Positions 8,851 to 20,272 of a stretch of DNA of 64,000 nt are shown here, piece after piece. How positions within the stretch are numbered: the stretch's first letter is position 1; each line of letters begins with the position of its first letter. Both the position numbers and the translations under genes were made by a program. The notes under the pieces were generated by a model. That model worked only from the letters and a program-made list of their open reading frames with translations. It searched no databases and was not told the origin of the DNA. This DNA is from Accumulibacter sp. (GTDB taxonomy: Bacteria > Pseudomonadota > Gammaproteobacteria > Burkholderiales > Rhodocyclaceae), in assembly GCA_024235715.1 (NCBI GenBank), contig JACKLW010000007.1:186001-250000 (forward strand), written 5' to 3'.

Positions 8851-9017
8851 TTCCGCCGTGGCCGCCGCGTCCGCTTTGATCCTGCCGGAGCGCGCATCGG
8901 AGTAGAATCGCGCGCTCTTGCCGTGCTTTCGCCATTGTTGCCGCGTTCCTCGCCCGTGACCTGCACGCATTTCTGCCGAGTAGCACGACACGCCCCACAG
9001 GATATCGACCGACGCTC

Positions 9018-10940
<1,923 letters not shown>

Positions 10941-11013
10941 GTCCGGTGGCCACTGCGCAGGACGATCGAAGCCGGCAGCACTGCCAGTAACCCCGACCCC
11001 GATCTGCCGCAGG

Positions 11014-11883
11014 TCAGCGCCGACCCGCCTGTTTCAGCGCTTCGCGGATCTGTGGCAGCGCCGCCTGCGCCGCTCTTTCCCCTTCGAGGATCGCGTCATG
11101 GCGCGCCTCGAACTCGGTCGACCCGACGGCGCCGACCTGTGGGCGAATGACCACGTCGGCTTCCTTGAGTTCGTAGCGGGCCAGGCTCTGGCCCATGATG
11201 GTGAAGGTCTGCATCAGGATGTCGAGAGTGCTGCGCACCGGCTGGTTGCCGGGACGCGCCGAGATATCGACGGCGATGACCACGTCGGCACCCATTTCCC
11301 GCGCCGCGCGCACCGGAATCAGGCTGCTCAGGCCGCCATCGACGTATTCCCTGCCGCCGATCCGTACCGGCTGAAAGACGCCCGGGACGGTCGCCGAGGC
11401 GCGCACCGCCATGCCGGTGTTGCCTGTCCGGAAGACGATGCTGTCACCGCTGCGCAGGTCGGTGGCCACCGCGCCGAAAGGTTTCTTCAGCGCTTCCAGC
11501 GGACGCTGGCCAACGGCCTCGTTGATGAACTGCTGCAGTGATTCGCCCTTCAGGACGCCGCGGTCGGGCAGCGACCAGTCGCTGATCCTCGTCTCGTCGA
11601 GCCGGTGTGCCAGCTTCTGCAGCTCGAAGCCGCTGTTGCCGGCGGCGTATAGTGCGCCGACCACCGCGCCGGCGCTGGTGCCGGCGACGATGTCGGGAAA
11701 GATGCCCTGGCTTTCCAGGGTCTTGATCACGCCGACGTGCGCAAACCCGCGCGCCGCGCCGCCGCCAAGCGCCAGGGCCAGCTTTACGGTCTTGGCGGGC
11801 TGGGCGCCGGGCGGTGGCGTCTTGCCGGCGCAGCCGCTCAGGGCCAGTGCGCAGAGGGCAGCAATGAGCAGCAGTTGACGCAT
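11014..11883 (-). CDS. Patatin-like phospholipase lipoprotein (RssA family)
   Basis: A 289-residue patatin-fold hydrolase with a lipoprotein signal peptide (lipobox LSGC, Cys18). Family motifs are the oxyanion loop GGGAARG (~40-46), the nucleophile elbow GTSAG with Ser70, and the dyad Asp in DGGL. The product is expected to be an acyl hydrolase anchored to the outer or inner membrane, facing the periplasm. The start at 11883 was chosen over an upstream one because it begins the signal peptide and follows AAAGGAAAG. The gene is transcribed divergently from the NYN gene. The substrate is not predictable. Confidence 0.87.
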   Translation of the reverse strand: MRQLLLIAALCALALSGCAGKTPPPGAQPAKTVKLALALGGGAARGFAHVGVIKTLESQGIFPDIVAGTSAGAVVGALYAAGNSGFELQKLAHRLDETRISDWSLPDRGVLKGESLQQFINEAVGQRPLEALKKPFGAVATDLRSGDSIVFRTGNTGMAVRASATVPGVFQPVRIGGREYVDGGLSSLIPVRAAREMGADVVIAVDISARPGNQPVRSTLDILMQTFTIMGQSLARYELKEADVVIRPQVGAVGSTEFEARHDAILEGERAAQAALPQIREALKQAGRR

Positions 11884-12186
11884 GACTTTCCTTTCGCTGG
11901 GGCGCGTTGTTGACGGTGGCTGGCTCGCCTCGAGTGGCAATGTTACGCCGTTCGAGAAAGACTTTCCTTGCTTCCTGCAGGCAATTGTTTACCATCGCAG
12001 ATGGGCTACGCGTTCCGAGTTCCCGAACACAGCGTCTGGACGTTGAACGCTCGACCCGTCCTCGACAGGCAGGCGTTGACTTACCGCCGGCCGCAGGTGC
12101 CGCGGCCATGGATCACGCCGACCTCGCTGCGCCTTCAGACAATCGAGCCGACACGCTCAGGCGTGCTACCAATCAGTGGAGAAATC

Positions 12187-13635
12187 ATGGCCGTAGCGCC
12201 CGAAACCGCCATCATGGCGCTGTATTGCGACTTCGAGAACGTCGCCCTGGGCGTTCGCGATGCGAAGTACGACAAGTTCGACATCAAGCCGGTCCTCGAG
12301 CGTTTGTTGCTCAAGGGCAGTATCGTGGTCAAGAAGGCCTATTGTGACTGGGAACGCTACAAGGGTTTCAAGGCCGCGATGCACGAGGCGAATTTCGAGC
12401 TGATCGAGATCCCGCACCTGCGTCAGTCCGGCAAGAACTCGGCCGACATCCGGCTGGTCGTCGATGCCCTCGACCTGTGCTACACCAAGTCGCACGTTGA
12501 CACCTTCGTGATCATCAGCGGCGACTCGGATTTCTCGCCGGTGGTTTCCAAGTTGCGGGAAAACGCCAAATACGTCATTGGCGTTGGCGTCAAGCAGTCC
12601 ACCTCGGACCTGTTGATCGCCAACTGCGACGAGTTCATCTTCTATGACGACCTCGTGCGCGAGATCCAGCGCTCGGCGAGGCGGGATTCGAAGGAGGTGC
12701 AGGCAGTGGTCAGGCGCTCGCCGGAGGAGGACGCGCAGCGCCGGGAGGAACTCGATGCGCGCCGCAGCAAGGCCGTGGAACTGGCGGTTGCCACCTTTGA
12801 TGCGCTGATTGGCGAGCGCGGCGACGGCAGCAAGATCTGGGCGTCGATGCTCAAGGAGGCGATCAAGCGGCGTAAACCCGACTTCAACGAGTCGTACTAT
12901 GGTTTCCGCGCTTTCGGCAATCTCCTCGAAGAAGCCCAGAAGCGTGGGCTGCTTGAAATTGGTCGCGACGAAAAATCAGGGACTTACGTCCATCGCAGTA
13001 ACGGCGGCGAGGCGGGCGCCGAAGCCGCAGGCGAGCTCGGCCCCGATGAGTTGGCGCTGCCGCCCGCAGCCAGCAGCGAGGCGACGACCGCCGACGAAAC
13101 CGGCCAGCAGGCTGGAGGACGCCGCAAGGGGCAGGGCCGGCGCAAGGACGGCGAGAAATCCGGCAAGCGGGACCGCGAGGCCAGGGCGCTCAAGGAAGAG
13201 GCCGCGACGGTCGAGGACGGCGGGGCTGGCCAGCAGTCTGCTGCGGACGATGGCGCGCAGGCCGGCCGGCAACTCGCCGTGGCCGACGCTGGCGGAACGT
13301 CGTCGCCGTCCGACGCTCCACCTGCGCCCGCGTTTCCCGTGTCGCCGGAAACTTCGGCGCCGCGGCCGCCTGCCGAGGCAGCCGGCGAAGCGGGAATGGA
13401 ACCCGCGGACATCGAGTCGCCGGTCGAACCCGCCGAAAAGCCACGCGCGGCCGGGCGACGCCGGGCCGCCGGCAAGACCGTCGCCAATGTTGCCAAGTCG
13501 GAAGCGGGCGTTGCAGCAGACGCTGTCGTTACCGTGGCCACCGACGACGATCAGGGGGAAGTTCCGCCAGTCAAGAAAGCGGCGACGCGCGCCCGCCGGC
13601 CGCGCAAACCAAAGGCCGCGCCTGATAGCGACTGA
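12187..13635 (+). CDS. NYN-domain (PIN-like) nuclease with LOTUS/OST-HTH domain
   Basis: A 482-residue protein. Residues ~8-160 are an NYN (LabA-like, PIN-fold) domain with acidic motifs YCDFENV and IISGDSDFSPVV expected to bind metal. Residues ~195-275 are a LOTUS/OST-HTH winged helix (DALIGERGDGSKIWASML, FRAFGNLLEEAQKRG) that typically binds RNA or G-quadruplexes. The last ~200 residues are low-complexity, Ala/Lys/Arg-rich, ending like a histone tail (TRARRPRKPKAAPDSD). An RNA-processing or RNA-decay role is inferred. The ATG at 12187 follows GGAG and is preferred to an upstream frame of unnatural composition. A strong hairpin follows. Confidence 0.85.
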   Translation: MAVAPETAIMALYCDFENVALGVRDAKYDKFDIKPVLERLLLKGSIVVKKAYCDWERYKGFKAAMHEANFELIEIPHLRQSGKNSADIRLVVDALDLCYTKSHVDTFVIISGDSDFSPVVSKLRENAKYVIGVGVKQSTSDLLIANCDEFIFYDDLVREIQRSARRDSKEVQAVVRRSPEEDAQRREELDARRSKAVELAVATFDALIGERGDGSKIWASMLKEAIKRRKPDFNESYYGFRAFGNLLEEAQKRGLLEIGRDEKSGTYVHRSNGGEAGAEAAGELGPDELALPPAASSEATTADETGQQAGGRRKGQGRRKDGEKSGKRDREARALKEEAATVEDGGAGQQSAADDGAQAGRQLAVADAGGTSSPSDAPPAPAFPVSPETSAPRPPAEAAGEAGMEPADIESPVEPAEKPRAAGRRRAAGKTVANVAKSEAGVAADAVVTVATDDDQGEVPPVKKAATRARRPRKPKAAPDSD

Positions 13636-13672
13636 CCGGCATCGCGGCAAGGGCTTTGCCGTTCTACGCCGG

Positions 13673-13721
13673 CCTGAAAGCGAAGAAGCCGCGACTGGGT
13701 CGCGGCTTCTTCGCTTTCAGG
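13673..13721. terminator. Bidirectional terminator between the NYN gene and panD
   Basis: A perfect 23-bp inverted repeat (13673-13695 and 13699-13721) with a 3-base TGG loop. It lies between the convergent ends of the NYN gene and panD. The stem's outer part is A-rich on the left and T-rich on the right, as expected for a terminator that works in both directions. Confidence 0.8.
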
Positions 13722-13741
13722 AAGACGTCGGCGCCGGTGGT

Positions 13742-14125
13742 TCAGGCGGCGGCCTGCGCCGGGATCGTGCCGGCGGTGCGGACGATGCGGTTCTGGGTGT
13801 CAACGTAGATCAGGCGCGGCGCGTACTTGGCGAGTTCGACCTCGGTGTACGTCGCGAAGCTGGCGATGATCAGGATGTCCCCCGGCGCAGCGCGGCGCGC
13901 CGCCGAGCCGTTCACCGAGATGACCCCGGATCCGCGTTCGGCACGCAGCGTGTAGGTCGAGAAGCGCTCGCCATTGTTGACGTTCCAGATGTCGATCTGT
14001 TCGTACTCACGGATGTTTGCCGCGTCCAGAAGGTCTTCGTCAATGGCGCAGGAACCTTCATAGTGGAGCTCGGCGTGAGTGGTGCTGACGCGGTGCAGCT
14101 TCGACTTCAGCATTGTCCTCTGCAT
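13742..14125 (-). CDS. panD: Aspartate 1-decarboxylase proenzyme
   Basis: A 127-residue pyruvoyl enzyme that turns aspartate into beta-alanine for pantothenate and CoA synthesis. The N-terminus [13 protein letters not shown] and the self-cleavage site YEGS(Ser25)C are intact, and Ser25 becomes the pyruvoyl group. The length matches the family (~126 residues). The gene is the last of a run on the minus strand: dNK, panB, panC, panD. In many bacteria panD stands apart, so having all three pan genes together is convenient but not unusual. Confidence 0.96.
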   Translation of the reverse strand: MQRTMLKSKLHRVSTTHAELHYEGSCAIDEDLLDAANIREYEQIDIWNVNNGERFSTYTLRAERGSGVISVNGSAARRAAPGDILIIASFATYTEVELAKYAPRLIYVDTQNRIVRTAGTIPAQAAA

Positions 14126-14182
14126 GGAATCACCGGGTTTTGAGTTGGGGGGAAGGGCATTGTAGCGGCTAATTGCGCTCTG

Positions 14183-15067
<885 letters not shown>

Positions 15068-15222
15068 TCAAGAATGCCTTTCAGCAATCTACCCGGCGCA
15101 TGTCAAGCGCAGCGACCTTCGCCTTCGCGGTGTCGCCTTGCGGGTTCATTGTCAAAGCCGCGGACGCGACTCACGAAGCTCCCGTTTCCCCGTGCGGGCG
15201 AAGGGCCGGGAAAGAGCCGGGC

Positions 15223-15264
15223 GGTCATGCCCTTCATGACCTGGGATATTTGGACATGCCATGA
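15223..15264. repeat. 42-bp dispersed intergenic element, copy A
   Basis: Begins GGTCATGCCCTTCATG and ends CATGCCATGA, just beyond the panB stop. It aligns without gaps to 24414-24455 (33 of 42 positions by eye; eight of nine differences are transitions). On the minus strand both copies start an ATGAA(A/G)GGCATGAC string. Confidence 0.5.
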
Positions 15265-15267
15265 GCT

Positions 15268-16080
15268 TCAGTAGCAGTGCTCCGACGCCGGGAAGCTGCC
15301 ATCCTTGACGGCGGTGACGTAGGCAGCGATCGCCGCGGCGATGGACGGCTGGCCAGCCATGAAGTTCTTGACGAAGCGAGGCTTCCTGCCGGTCGAGATG
15401 TCGAGCATGTCGTGCAGCACCAGCACCTGCCCCGAGCACTCGCGGCTGGCTCCGATGCCGATCGTCGGGATGGCAAGTCTGGCGGTGACTTCGGCGGCAA
15501 GCGCCTCGGGGATGGCTTCGATGACAATCAGCGTGGCGCCGGCATCCTGCTGCGCGAGGGCGTCGGCGAGCAGGCTGGCGGCGCCGGAATCATCCCTGCC
15601 CTGGACGCGATAGCCGCCGATCTGGTGCACCGATTGCGGCGTCAGCCCGACATGGCCGCAGACGGGTATGCCCCTGGTCGTCAGGAAACGCGTCGTTTCT
15701 GCCATTTCGACGCCGCCTTCCAGCTTGACCATTTGCGCGCCGCTGGTCATCAGCGTGACGGCATTGCGCAGCGCCTGCCGCGGACTTTCCTGAAAGCTGC
15801 CAAAGGGCATGTCGGAAATGATCAGTGGGTGCCGGCTGCCGCGCGCGACGCTGGCGGTGTGGTAGGCGACATCGGTCAGCGTCACCGCCAGCGTCGAGTC
15901 GCGGCCCTGCAGGACCATGCCGAGTGAGTCGCCGATCAGCAGCGCGTCTACGTCGGCGGCATCGCAAAGCTGCGCGAAGCTCGCATCGTAGCATGTGAGC
16001 ATGGCGATCTTCTCGCCGCTGGCGCGCATTCTGGCGAGGTCGACGTGCGTACGGCGGCGCGTCGCGACATGGGTGGACAT
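15268..16080 (-). CDS. panB: 3-methyl-2-oxobutanoate hydroxymethyltransferase
   Basis: A 270-residue TIM-barrel enzyme that makes ketopantoate from 2-oxoisovalerate and methylene-THF. Metal-site motif [13 protein letters not shown], plus [25 protein letters not shown] and IGIGAS, are all in the expected order. The length is standard (~265). It starts 4 bases after the deoxynucleoside kinase stop, a linkage often seen in proteobacteria as folK-dNK-panB-panC. Here folK is absent from its usual place. Confidence 0.96.
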   Translation of the reverse strand: MSTHVATRRRTHVDLARMRASGEKIAMLTCYDASFAQLCDAADVDALLIGDSLGMVLQGRDSTLAVTLTDVAYHTASVARGSRHPLIISDMPFGSFQESPRQALRNAVTLMTSGAQMVKLEGGVEMAETTRFLTTRGIPVCGHVGLTPQSVHQIGGYRVQGRDDSGAASLLADALAQQDAGATLIVIEAIPEALAAEVTARLAIPTIGIGASRECSGQVLVLHDMLDISTGRKPRFVKNFMAGQPSIAAAIAAYVTAVKDGSFPASEHCY

Positions 16081-16084
16081 GGAA

Positions 16085-16738
16085 CTATTCTCCCCGGTTG
16101 AAATATTCGCGGTGTCCGCGCATCGACTCGATGCGCTTGACGAGAAGTTGAAAGTCGTCGTCGGAGTCGACGAAGTTGAGGTTTTCCGAGTTCACCACCA
16201 TCACCGGCGCTGCGTCGTAGTTATGGAAGAAGCGCATGTAGCTTTCCGCGAGGATCGTCAGATAGGCGTCGCCAATCTTGCGCTCCATGCCGACACCGCG
16301 CTTGCGAACGCGCTCGATCAGCGTCTCCGGTCGGGCCTGCAGGTAGATGACCAGGTCCGGTGGCGCGACCTCGGGCGACAGATGTTCGTAGATCTTGCGG
16401 TACAGGCCGTATTCGTCTTCACTCAGCGTCAGCAGCGCAAACAGGGGGTCCTTTTCGAGCAGGTAATCGGCGACCACCGGGCGGGTGAAGAAATCGGGTT
16501 GCGACAAATCGCGTAGCTTGTCGAGGCGCTGAAACAGGAAGAAGAGCTGCGTCTGTAAGGCAAAGCGCTGCTGGTCCTGGTAAAAGCGACTCAGGAAGGG
16601 GTTCAGTTCGGGCTGTTCCAGCAGTAGCTGCGCGTCGATATGCTCGCCGAGGCGTCGCGCAAGGCTGGTCTTGCCGGCGCCAATCGGGCCTTCGACCACG
16701 ATGTGGCTGGCAGCAGTCAGGGTATTGCGTGCAGACAT
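16085..16738 (-). CDS. Deoxynucleoside kinase (deoxyadenosine/deoxyguanosine-type)
   Basis: A 217-residue dNK-family kinase with P-loop GPIGAGKTS (residues ~18-26), lid residues [14 protein letters not shown], and the substrate motif [11 protein letters not shown]. It phosphorylates deoxynucleosides for salvage; the exact base preference cannot be read from sequence. It is 4 bases from panB, so the two are cotranscribed. The upstream neighbour is a chemoreceptor instead of the expected folK. Confidence 0.88.
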   Translation of the reverse strand: MSARNTLTAASHIVVEGPIGAGKTSLARRLGEHIDAQLLLEQPELNPFLSRFYQDQQRFALQTQLFFLFQRLDKLRDLSQPDFFTRPVVADYLLEKDPLFALLTLSEDEYGLYRKIYEHLSPEVAPPDLVIYLQARPETLIERVRKRGVGMERKIGDAYLTILAESYMRFFHNYDAAPVMVVNSENLNFVDSDDDFQLLVKRIESMRGHREYFNRGE

Positions 16739-16762
16739 GAAAGGACGGCGTTCGATGCCGGG

Positions 16763-17884
16763 TCAGTTTTCCAGGAAAATGGTGTCGGGTCTGGCTTCGC
16801 CATCGATGGCCAACCGGTCGAGGCTCTGCAGTACCGCCATGCTCGCTGCTTCCATCCGTTCGATGGCATCCAGTCCGGCCGAAAAGCCACCCCCACGACA
16901 CGCTTCGACGGCCGCGCGGCCATGGCGGTGGACTTCGGCGTGCGGCGTTTCGATTGCCCGGTAACCGTCCAGGTGAGCGCAGCGGCGCCGGCCCTCGCCT
17001 TCATAATACCATTGGCCCAGCCGGCAGCCGGTATGCGAGGCAAAGTCGTCGGTGCCCTTGTCGGAGGTGCCCATGAACACCTGATAGATGTCGAACTTGA
17101 ACAGCAGATGATCCATCTTGGCCAGTTCGACAAAACTGCGCAGGGCGGCAGTGCCAACGCTTCGTTCCATTTGCCGGGCGAGACCGGTGATGCCGCCGAT
17201 TGCCGCCGATGCCTGCCGCCCTTGCTCGCTGAAAGAGTCGGACTGCTCGGCCAGATTGCCGATAGTGCTCTGGGCGGACACGGTTTCGCCCTGGATGTTG
17301 GTGACCAGTTGCGAAATGTCGCTGGTGGCGTGCGTCGTTCGGTCGGCCAGTTTGCGCACTTCGTCGGCGACGACCGCGAAGCCGCGCCCGGCTTCACCCG
17401 CGCGGGCAGCCTCAATGGCGGCGTTGAGCGCAAGGAGGTTGGTCTGGTCGGCGATTTCCTTGATCAAATGGACGATGCCACCGATCTTCTCGGTGCTGCC
17501 TTGCAGACTGACAACCTTTTTCAGCGCGTTGCGCGAGTCGCTGGCAAGCTGGTTCAATTCCGTACTGATCGCGGTCACCGACGCGCAGCTGTCCGAGGCG
17601 ACGCCCGAGGCAGCCAGCGTTTCCTTCTTCGCATTGCGCAGTCGTTGCGCCAGGCCGGCGAGGGTTTGTTGCGACTCGGCCAGTGAATTGCGGTACGACC
17701 GGAACGAGACAAACAGCCGCTGCAGTTCGCTGCTGCGCCTTTTGGCAGCCTCGGAGTCGTGCACGCACTCGTCACGTGCTGCCTGTGCCGCTGTCAGCTG
17801 ATCACGTAGCGCTTCGTTCTGCTTCTCGAGTTCGCCGAGACGCGCCTCGAGGCCGCGAATCGTTCCCCCGCTTCCGAAAATCAT
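16763..17884 (-). CDS. Cytosolic methyl-accepting chemotaxis protein with C-terminal CZB domain
   Basis: A 373-residue soluble chemoreceptor without signal peptide or membrane segments. An N-terminal coiled coil (residues ~8-50) leads to a signalling domain with the hairpin tip [20 protein letters not shown] and the conserved [17 protein letters not shown]. Residues ~255-340 are a chemoreceptor zinc-binding (CZB) domain: a His in MDHLLFK, the [13 protein letters not shown] core with His and Cys, and a His-rich end PHAEVHRHG, giving the 3-His/1-Cys zinc site. CZB receptors sense hypochlorous acid or zinc and often modulate diguanylate cyclases. No che genes are near. Confidence 0.9.
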   Translation of the reverse strand: MIFGSGGTIRGLEARLGELEKQNEALRDQLTAAQAARDECVHDSEAAKRRSSELQRLFVSFRSYRNSLAESQQTLAGLAQRLRNAKKETLAASGVASDSCASVTAISTELNQLASDSRNALKKVVSLQGSTEKIGGIVHLIKEIADQTNLLALNAAIEAARAGEAGRGFAVVADEVRKLADRTTHATSDISQLVTNIQGETVSAQSTIGNLAEQSDSFSEQGRQASAAIGGITGLARQMERSVGTAALRSFVELAKMDHLLFKFDIYQVFMGTSDKGTDDFASHTGCRLGQWYYEGEGRRRCAHLDGYRAIETPHAEVHRHGRAAVEACRGGGFSAGLDAIERMEAASMAVLQSLDRLAIDGEARPDTIFLEN

Positions 17885-18162
17885 TCGGGTCTCCTGCTGA
17901 CTGTGGCAGTGGTTGCCGGTTGTGATCGGGCCGTGCCACGGAGGCCAACCACCTGAAAAGGCGTCTAGGATACACAGAGCAGCGTCGATTGGGTCGAATT
18001 CGGATGCTCGCGAGGTGCAAAAAAAGGGGAAAGAGACGGTTTCCTTTCGGGCCTGGGAGGTCTGTACCCGACGTGCTCGGCCTGCGCTGGCGAAACGGAC
18101 GCTGGCGTTCGCGTCAGCGACCCCTTCGCCGCGCGGCGCTGTGCCGAGTTGGTGGCGGGCGA

Positions 18163-19065
18163 TCAGCGCCGGGCGGTCTGCTCGGCCATCATCTCACCCA
18201 GGCGGACCGGGCCAGCCGGTGCCCAGACCGGATTGAAGCGCAAGAGGTCTTTCGGAAAGAGCATCACCACCGTCGAGCCGAGCAGGAAGCGACCCATTTC
18301 TTCGCCTTTCCGGAGGACGACCCGTTGCCCGTCGTAGGACCATTCGCGGATCTTTCGGCCACGCGGCGGGTTGACCCGGCCATGCCAGACCGTGGCCATG
18401 CTGCCGACGATGGTGGCGCCGACCAGGATCTGGATGAAGCTGCCGAACTCGGCTTCGAAGACGCAGACCACACGTTCATTGCGCGCGAAGAGCCCTGGAA
18501 CACCGCGTGCAGTTGCCGGATTGACCGAGAACAGCGCGCCGGGAACGTGAATCATGCGCGTCAGGCGGCCATCGACCGGCATGTGGATACGGTGGTAGTC
18601 GCGCGGGCTCAGGTAGAGCGTGGCAAAAGCGCCATCGGCAAAGCCGGCGGCCAGATCACTGTCGCCGCCGACCAGTGCGGTGGTCGAGTAGTGGTGGCCC
18701 TTGGCCTGAAAGATCTGGTCGCCGCCGATGTCACCGAACTGGCTGATCGCACCGTCCACCGGACACAGGAAGTCCGCGTCGGCAAGCGGTCGTACGCCGG
18801 CGCGCAGCGCTCGTGTGAAGAACTCGTTGAAAGTCCTGTAGCTGGCGGGGTCGGCATCGGCGGCCTCGTTCAGGTCGACGGCGTAGCGCCGCACGAACCA
18901 TTCGATGACGCGGGTGGTCAGTTTGCCCGCAGCGGCGTCGGCGAAGCTGCCGGCGAGGGTGGTGATGGCCTGTTTCGGCAGCAGGTACTGGGCCAGGACG
19001 GCGAGACGGTCGGACACGGATCGGCCAGCGAAAGGGACAAAGCCGGGATTATACCGGTTCGGCAT
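18163..19065 (-). CDS. psd: Phosphatidylserine decarboxylase proenzyme
   Basis: A 300-residue inner-membrane-associated pyruvoyl enzyme that makes phosphatidylethanolamine from phosphatidylserine. The autocleavage motif LGST is intact near the C-terminus ([11 protein letters not shown]); the Ser becomes the pyruvoyl prosthetic group of the small alpha chain. Other landmarks are [23 protein letters not shown] and [10 protein letters not shown] with the catalytic His. The length fits the long proteobacterial form (~290-320). It is monocistronic here, with 278 bases of unassigned DNA downstream. Confidence 0.95.
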   Translation of the reverse strand: MPNRYNPGFVPFAGRSVSDRLAVLAQYLLPKQAITTLAGSFADAAAGKLTTRVIEWFVRRYAVDLNEAADADPASYRTFNEFFTRALRAGVRPLADADFLCPVDGAISQFGDIGGDQIFQAKGHHYSTTALVGGDSDLAAGFADGAFATLYLSPRDYHRIHMPVDGRLTRMIHVPGALFSVNPATARGVPGLFARNERVVCVFEAEFGSFIQILVGATIVGSMATVWHGRVNPPRGRKIREWSYDGQRVVLRKGEEMGRFLLGSTVVMLFPKDLLRFNPVWAPAGPVRLGEMMAEQTARR

Positions 19066-19215
19066 GGCGACGGCGGGCCCGACCGGCTCGCCACAAGCGG
19101 CAGGTCTGCGGGCGCCGTCGGAAAACTGCCGGCCGGTCGCGGTGACCGGGTCGCCTATCGAACTACCGGCACGGGAGACGCGCCGTCGCCGGGGACGCTG
19201 CTGCAGCCCGGCTGT

Positions 19216-20271
19216 TCAGCGCAGCGAGGCGTTGATCTTCTCGAGTGCGGCAGCGCCGGGGCACAGTTCGGCGGCGCCGAGCGTGTTCAGCGCCCGGTCT
19301 ATGGTGTTAAGTTGCTTGTGCAGGTCGGCAGCCTCGTTGTCGACATAGAGCAGCCCGGTCACCACTTCCCCGCGGGCCGCGTGCTCCTGGATGTAGGCCA
19401 TGGCGCTGACGCGGCTGGTCGGGTCGTAGTCGGCGTGCAGCTTGCGCAGGCGGATCACCGAGCCATCGTGCTGGCGAACGTCGGTCACCTCGCCTTCCCC
19501 ATACTCGGCGGTGATCTCCTCGCGCTGCGGGAAGAAGTCGAGTCGGTTTACCGCTTCGTTGTGCTCGCGGACATAGTCGTAGCTCTTGGTGCTTCCGGAA
19601 TGGTTGTTGAACGCGATGCATGGCGAAACGACGTCGATCACCGCAGCGCCCGGATGGGCTATCGCGGCCCGGATCAGCGGCACCAGCTGCGCCTTGTCAC
19701 CGGAAAAGCTGCGCCCGACAAAAGTCGCGCCCATGACCAGGGCAAGGCTGGCGAGATCGATCGGCGCGTCGGTGTTTGCCCGTCCGCGCTTGGATTTCGA
19801 GCCCTTGTCGGCGGTCGCCGAGAACTGGCCCTTGGTGAGCCCGTAGACGCCGTTGTTTTCGACGATGTAGGTCATGTTCACACCCCGGCGCAGCACGTGT
19901 GCAAATTGCCCGAGGCCGATCGACGCCGAGTCACCGTCGCCTGAAACACCCAGGTAGATCAGCTCGCGGTTGGCGAGGTTGGCGCCGGTTAGGACCGACG
20001 GCATGCGTCCGTGCACGGTGTTGAAGCCATGCGAGTTGCCGAGGAAATAGTCGGGCGTCTTCGACGAACAGCCGATCCCGGAAAGCTTGGCGACGCGGTG
20101 TGGTTCGATGTCGAGTTCCCAGCAGGCCTGGATGATCGCCGCCGAGATCGAGTCGTGGCCGCATCCGGCGCAGAGAGTCGATATCTTGCCTTCGTAGTCG
20201 CGGCGGGTGTAGCCGACGCGGTTCTTGGCGAGGGTCGGGTGGTGCAGTCTGGGTTTGGCGAGGTAGGTCAT
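19216..20271 (-). CDS. korB: 2-oxoacid:ferredoxin oxidoreductase, beta (TPP) subunit
   Basis: A 351-residue subunit that binds thiamine diphosphate (GVSGDGDSASIGLGQFAHVL ... ENNGVYGLTKGQ) and probably one [4Fe-4S] cluster via Cys34, Cys37 (CAGCGH), Cys68 (GIGCSSKTP) and a later Cys in VVSPCIAF. Together with the alpha subunit it should oxidatively decarboxylate 2-oxoglutarate to succinyl-CoA and reduce ferredoxin. It starts one base after the alpha subunit stop. The 2-oxoglutarate assignment rests on similarity of size and layout to the Thauera KorAB enzyme; another 2-oxoacid is possible. Confidence 0.88.
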   Translation of the reverse strand: MTYLAKPRLHHPTLAKNRVGYTRRDYEGKISTLCAGCGHDSISAAIIQACWELDIEPHRVAKLSGIGCSSKTPDYFLGNSHGFNTVHGRMPSVLTGANLANRELIYLGVSGDGDSASIGLGQFAHVLRRGVNMTYIVENNGVYGLTKGQFSATADKGSKSKRGRANTDAPIDLASLALVMGATFVGRSFSGDKAQLVPLIRAAIAHPGAAVIDVVSPCIAFNNHSGSTKSYDYVREHNEAVNRLDFFPQREEITAEYGEGEVTDVRQHDGSVIRLRKLHADYDPTSRVSAMAYIQEHAARGEVVTGLLYVDNEAADLHKQLNTIDRALNTLGAAELCPGAAALEKINASLR

Positions 20272-20272
20272 G

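Noticed and set aside
13673-13721. Regulatory RNA or riboswitch
   Set aside because: A perfect 23-bp stem with a 3-base loop between two convergent genes is best explained as a bidirectional terminator.
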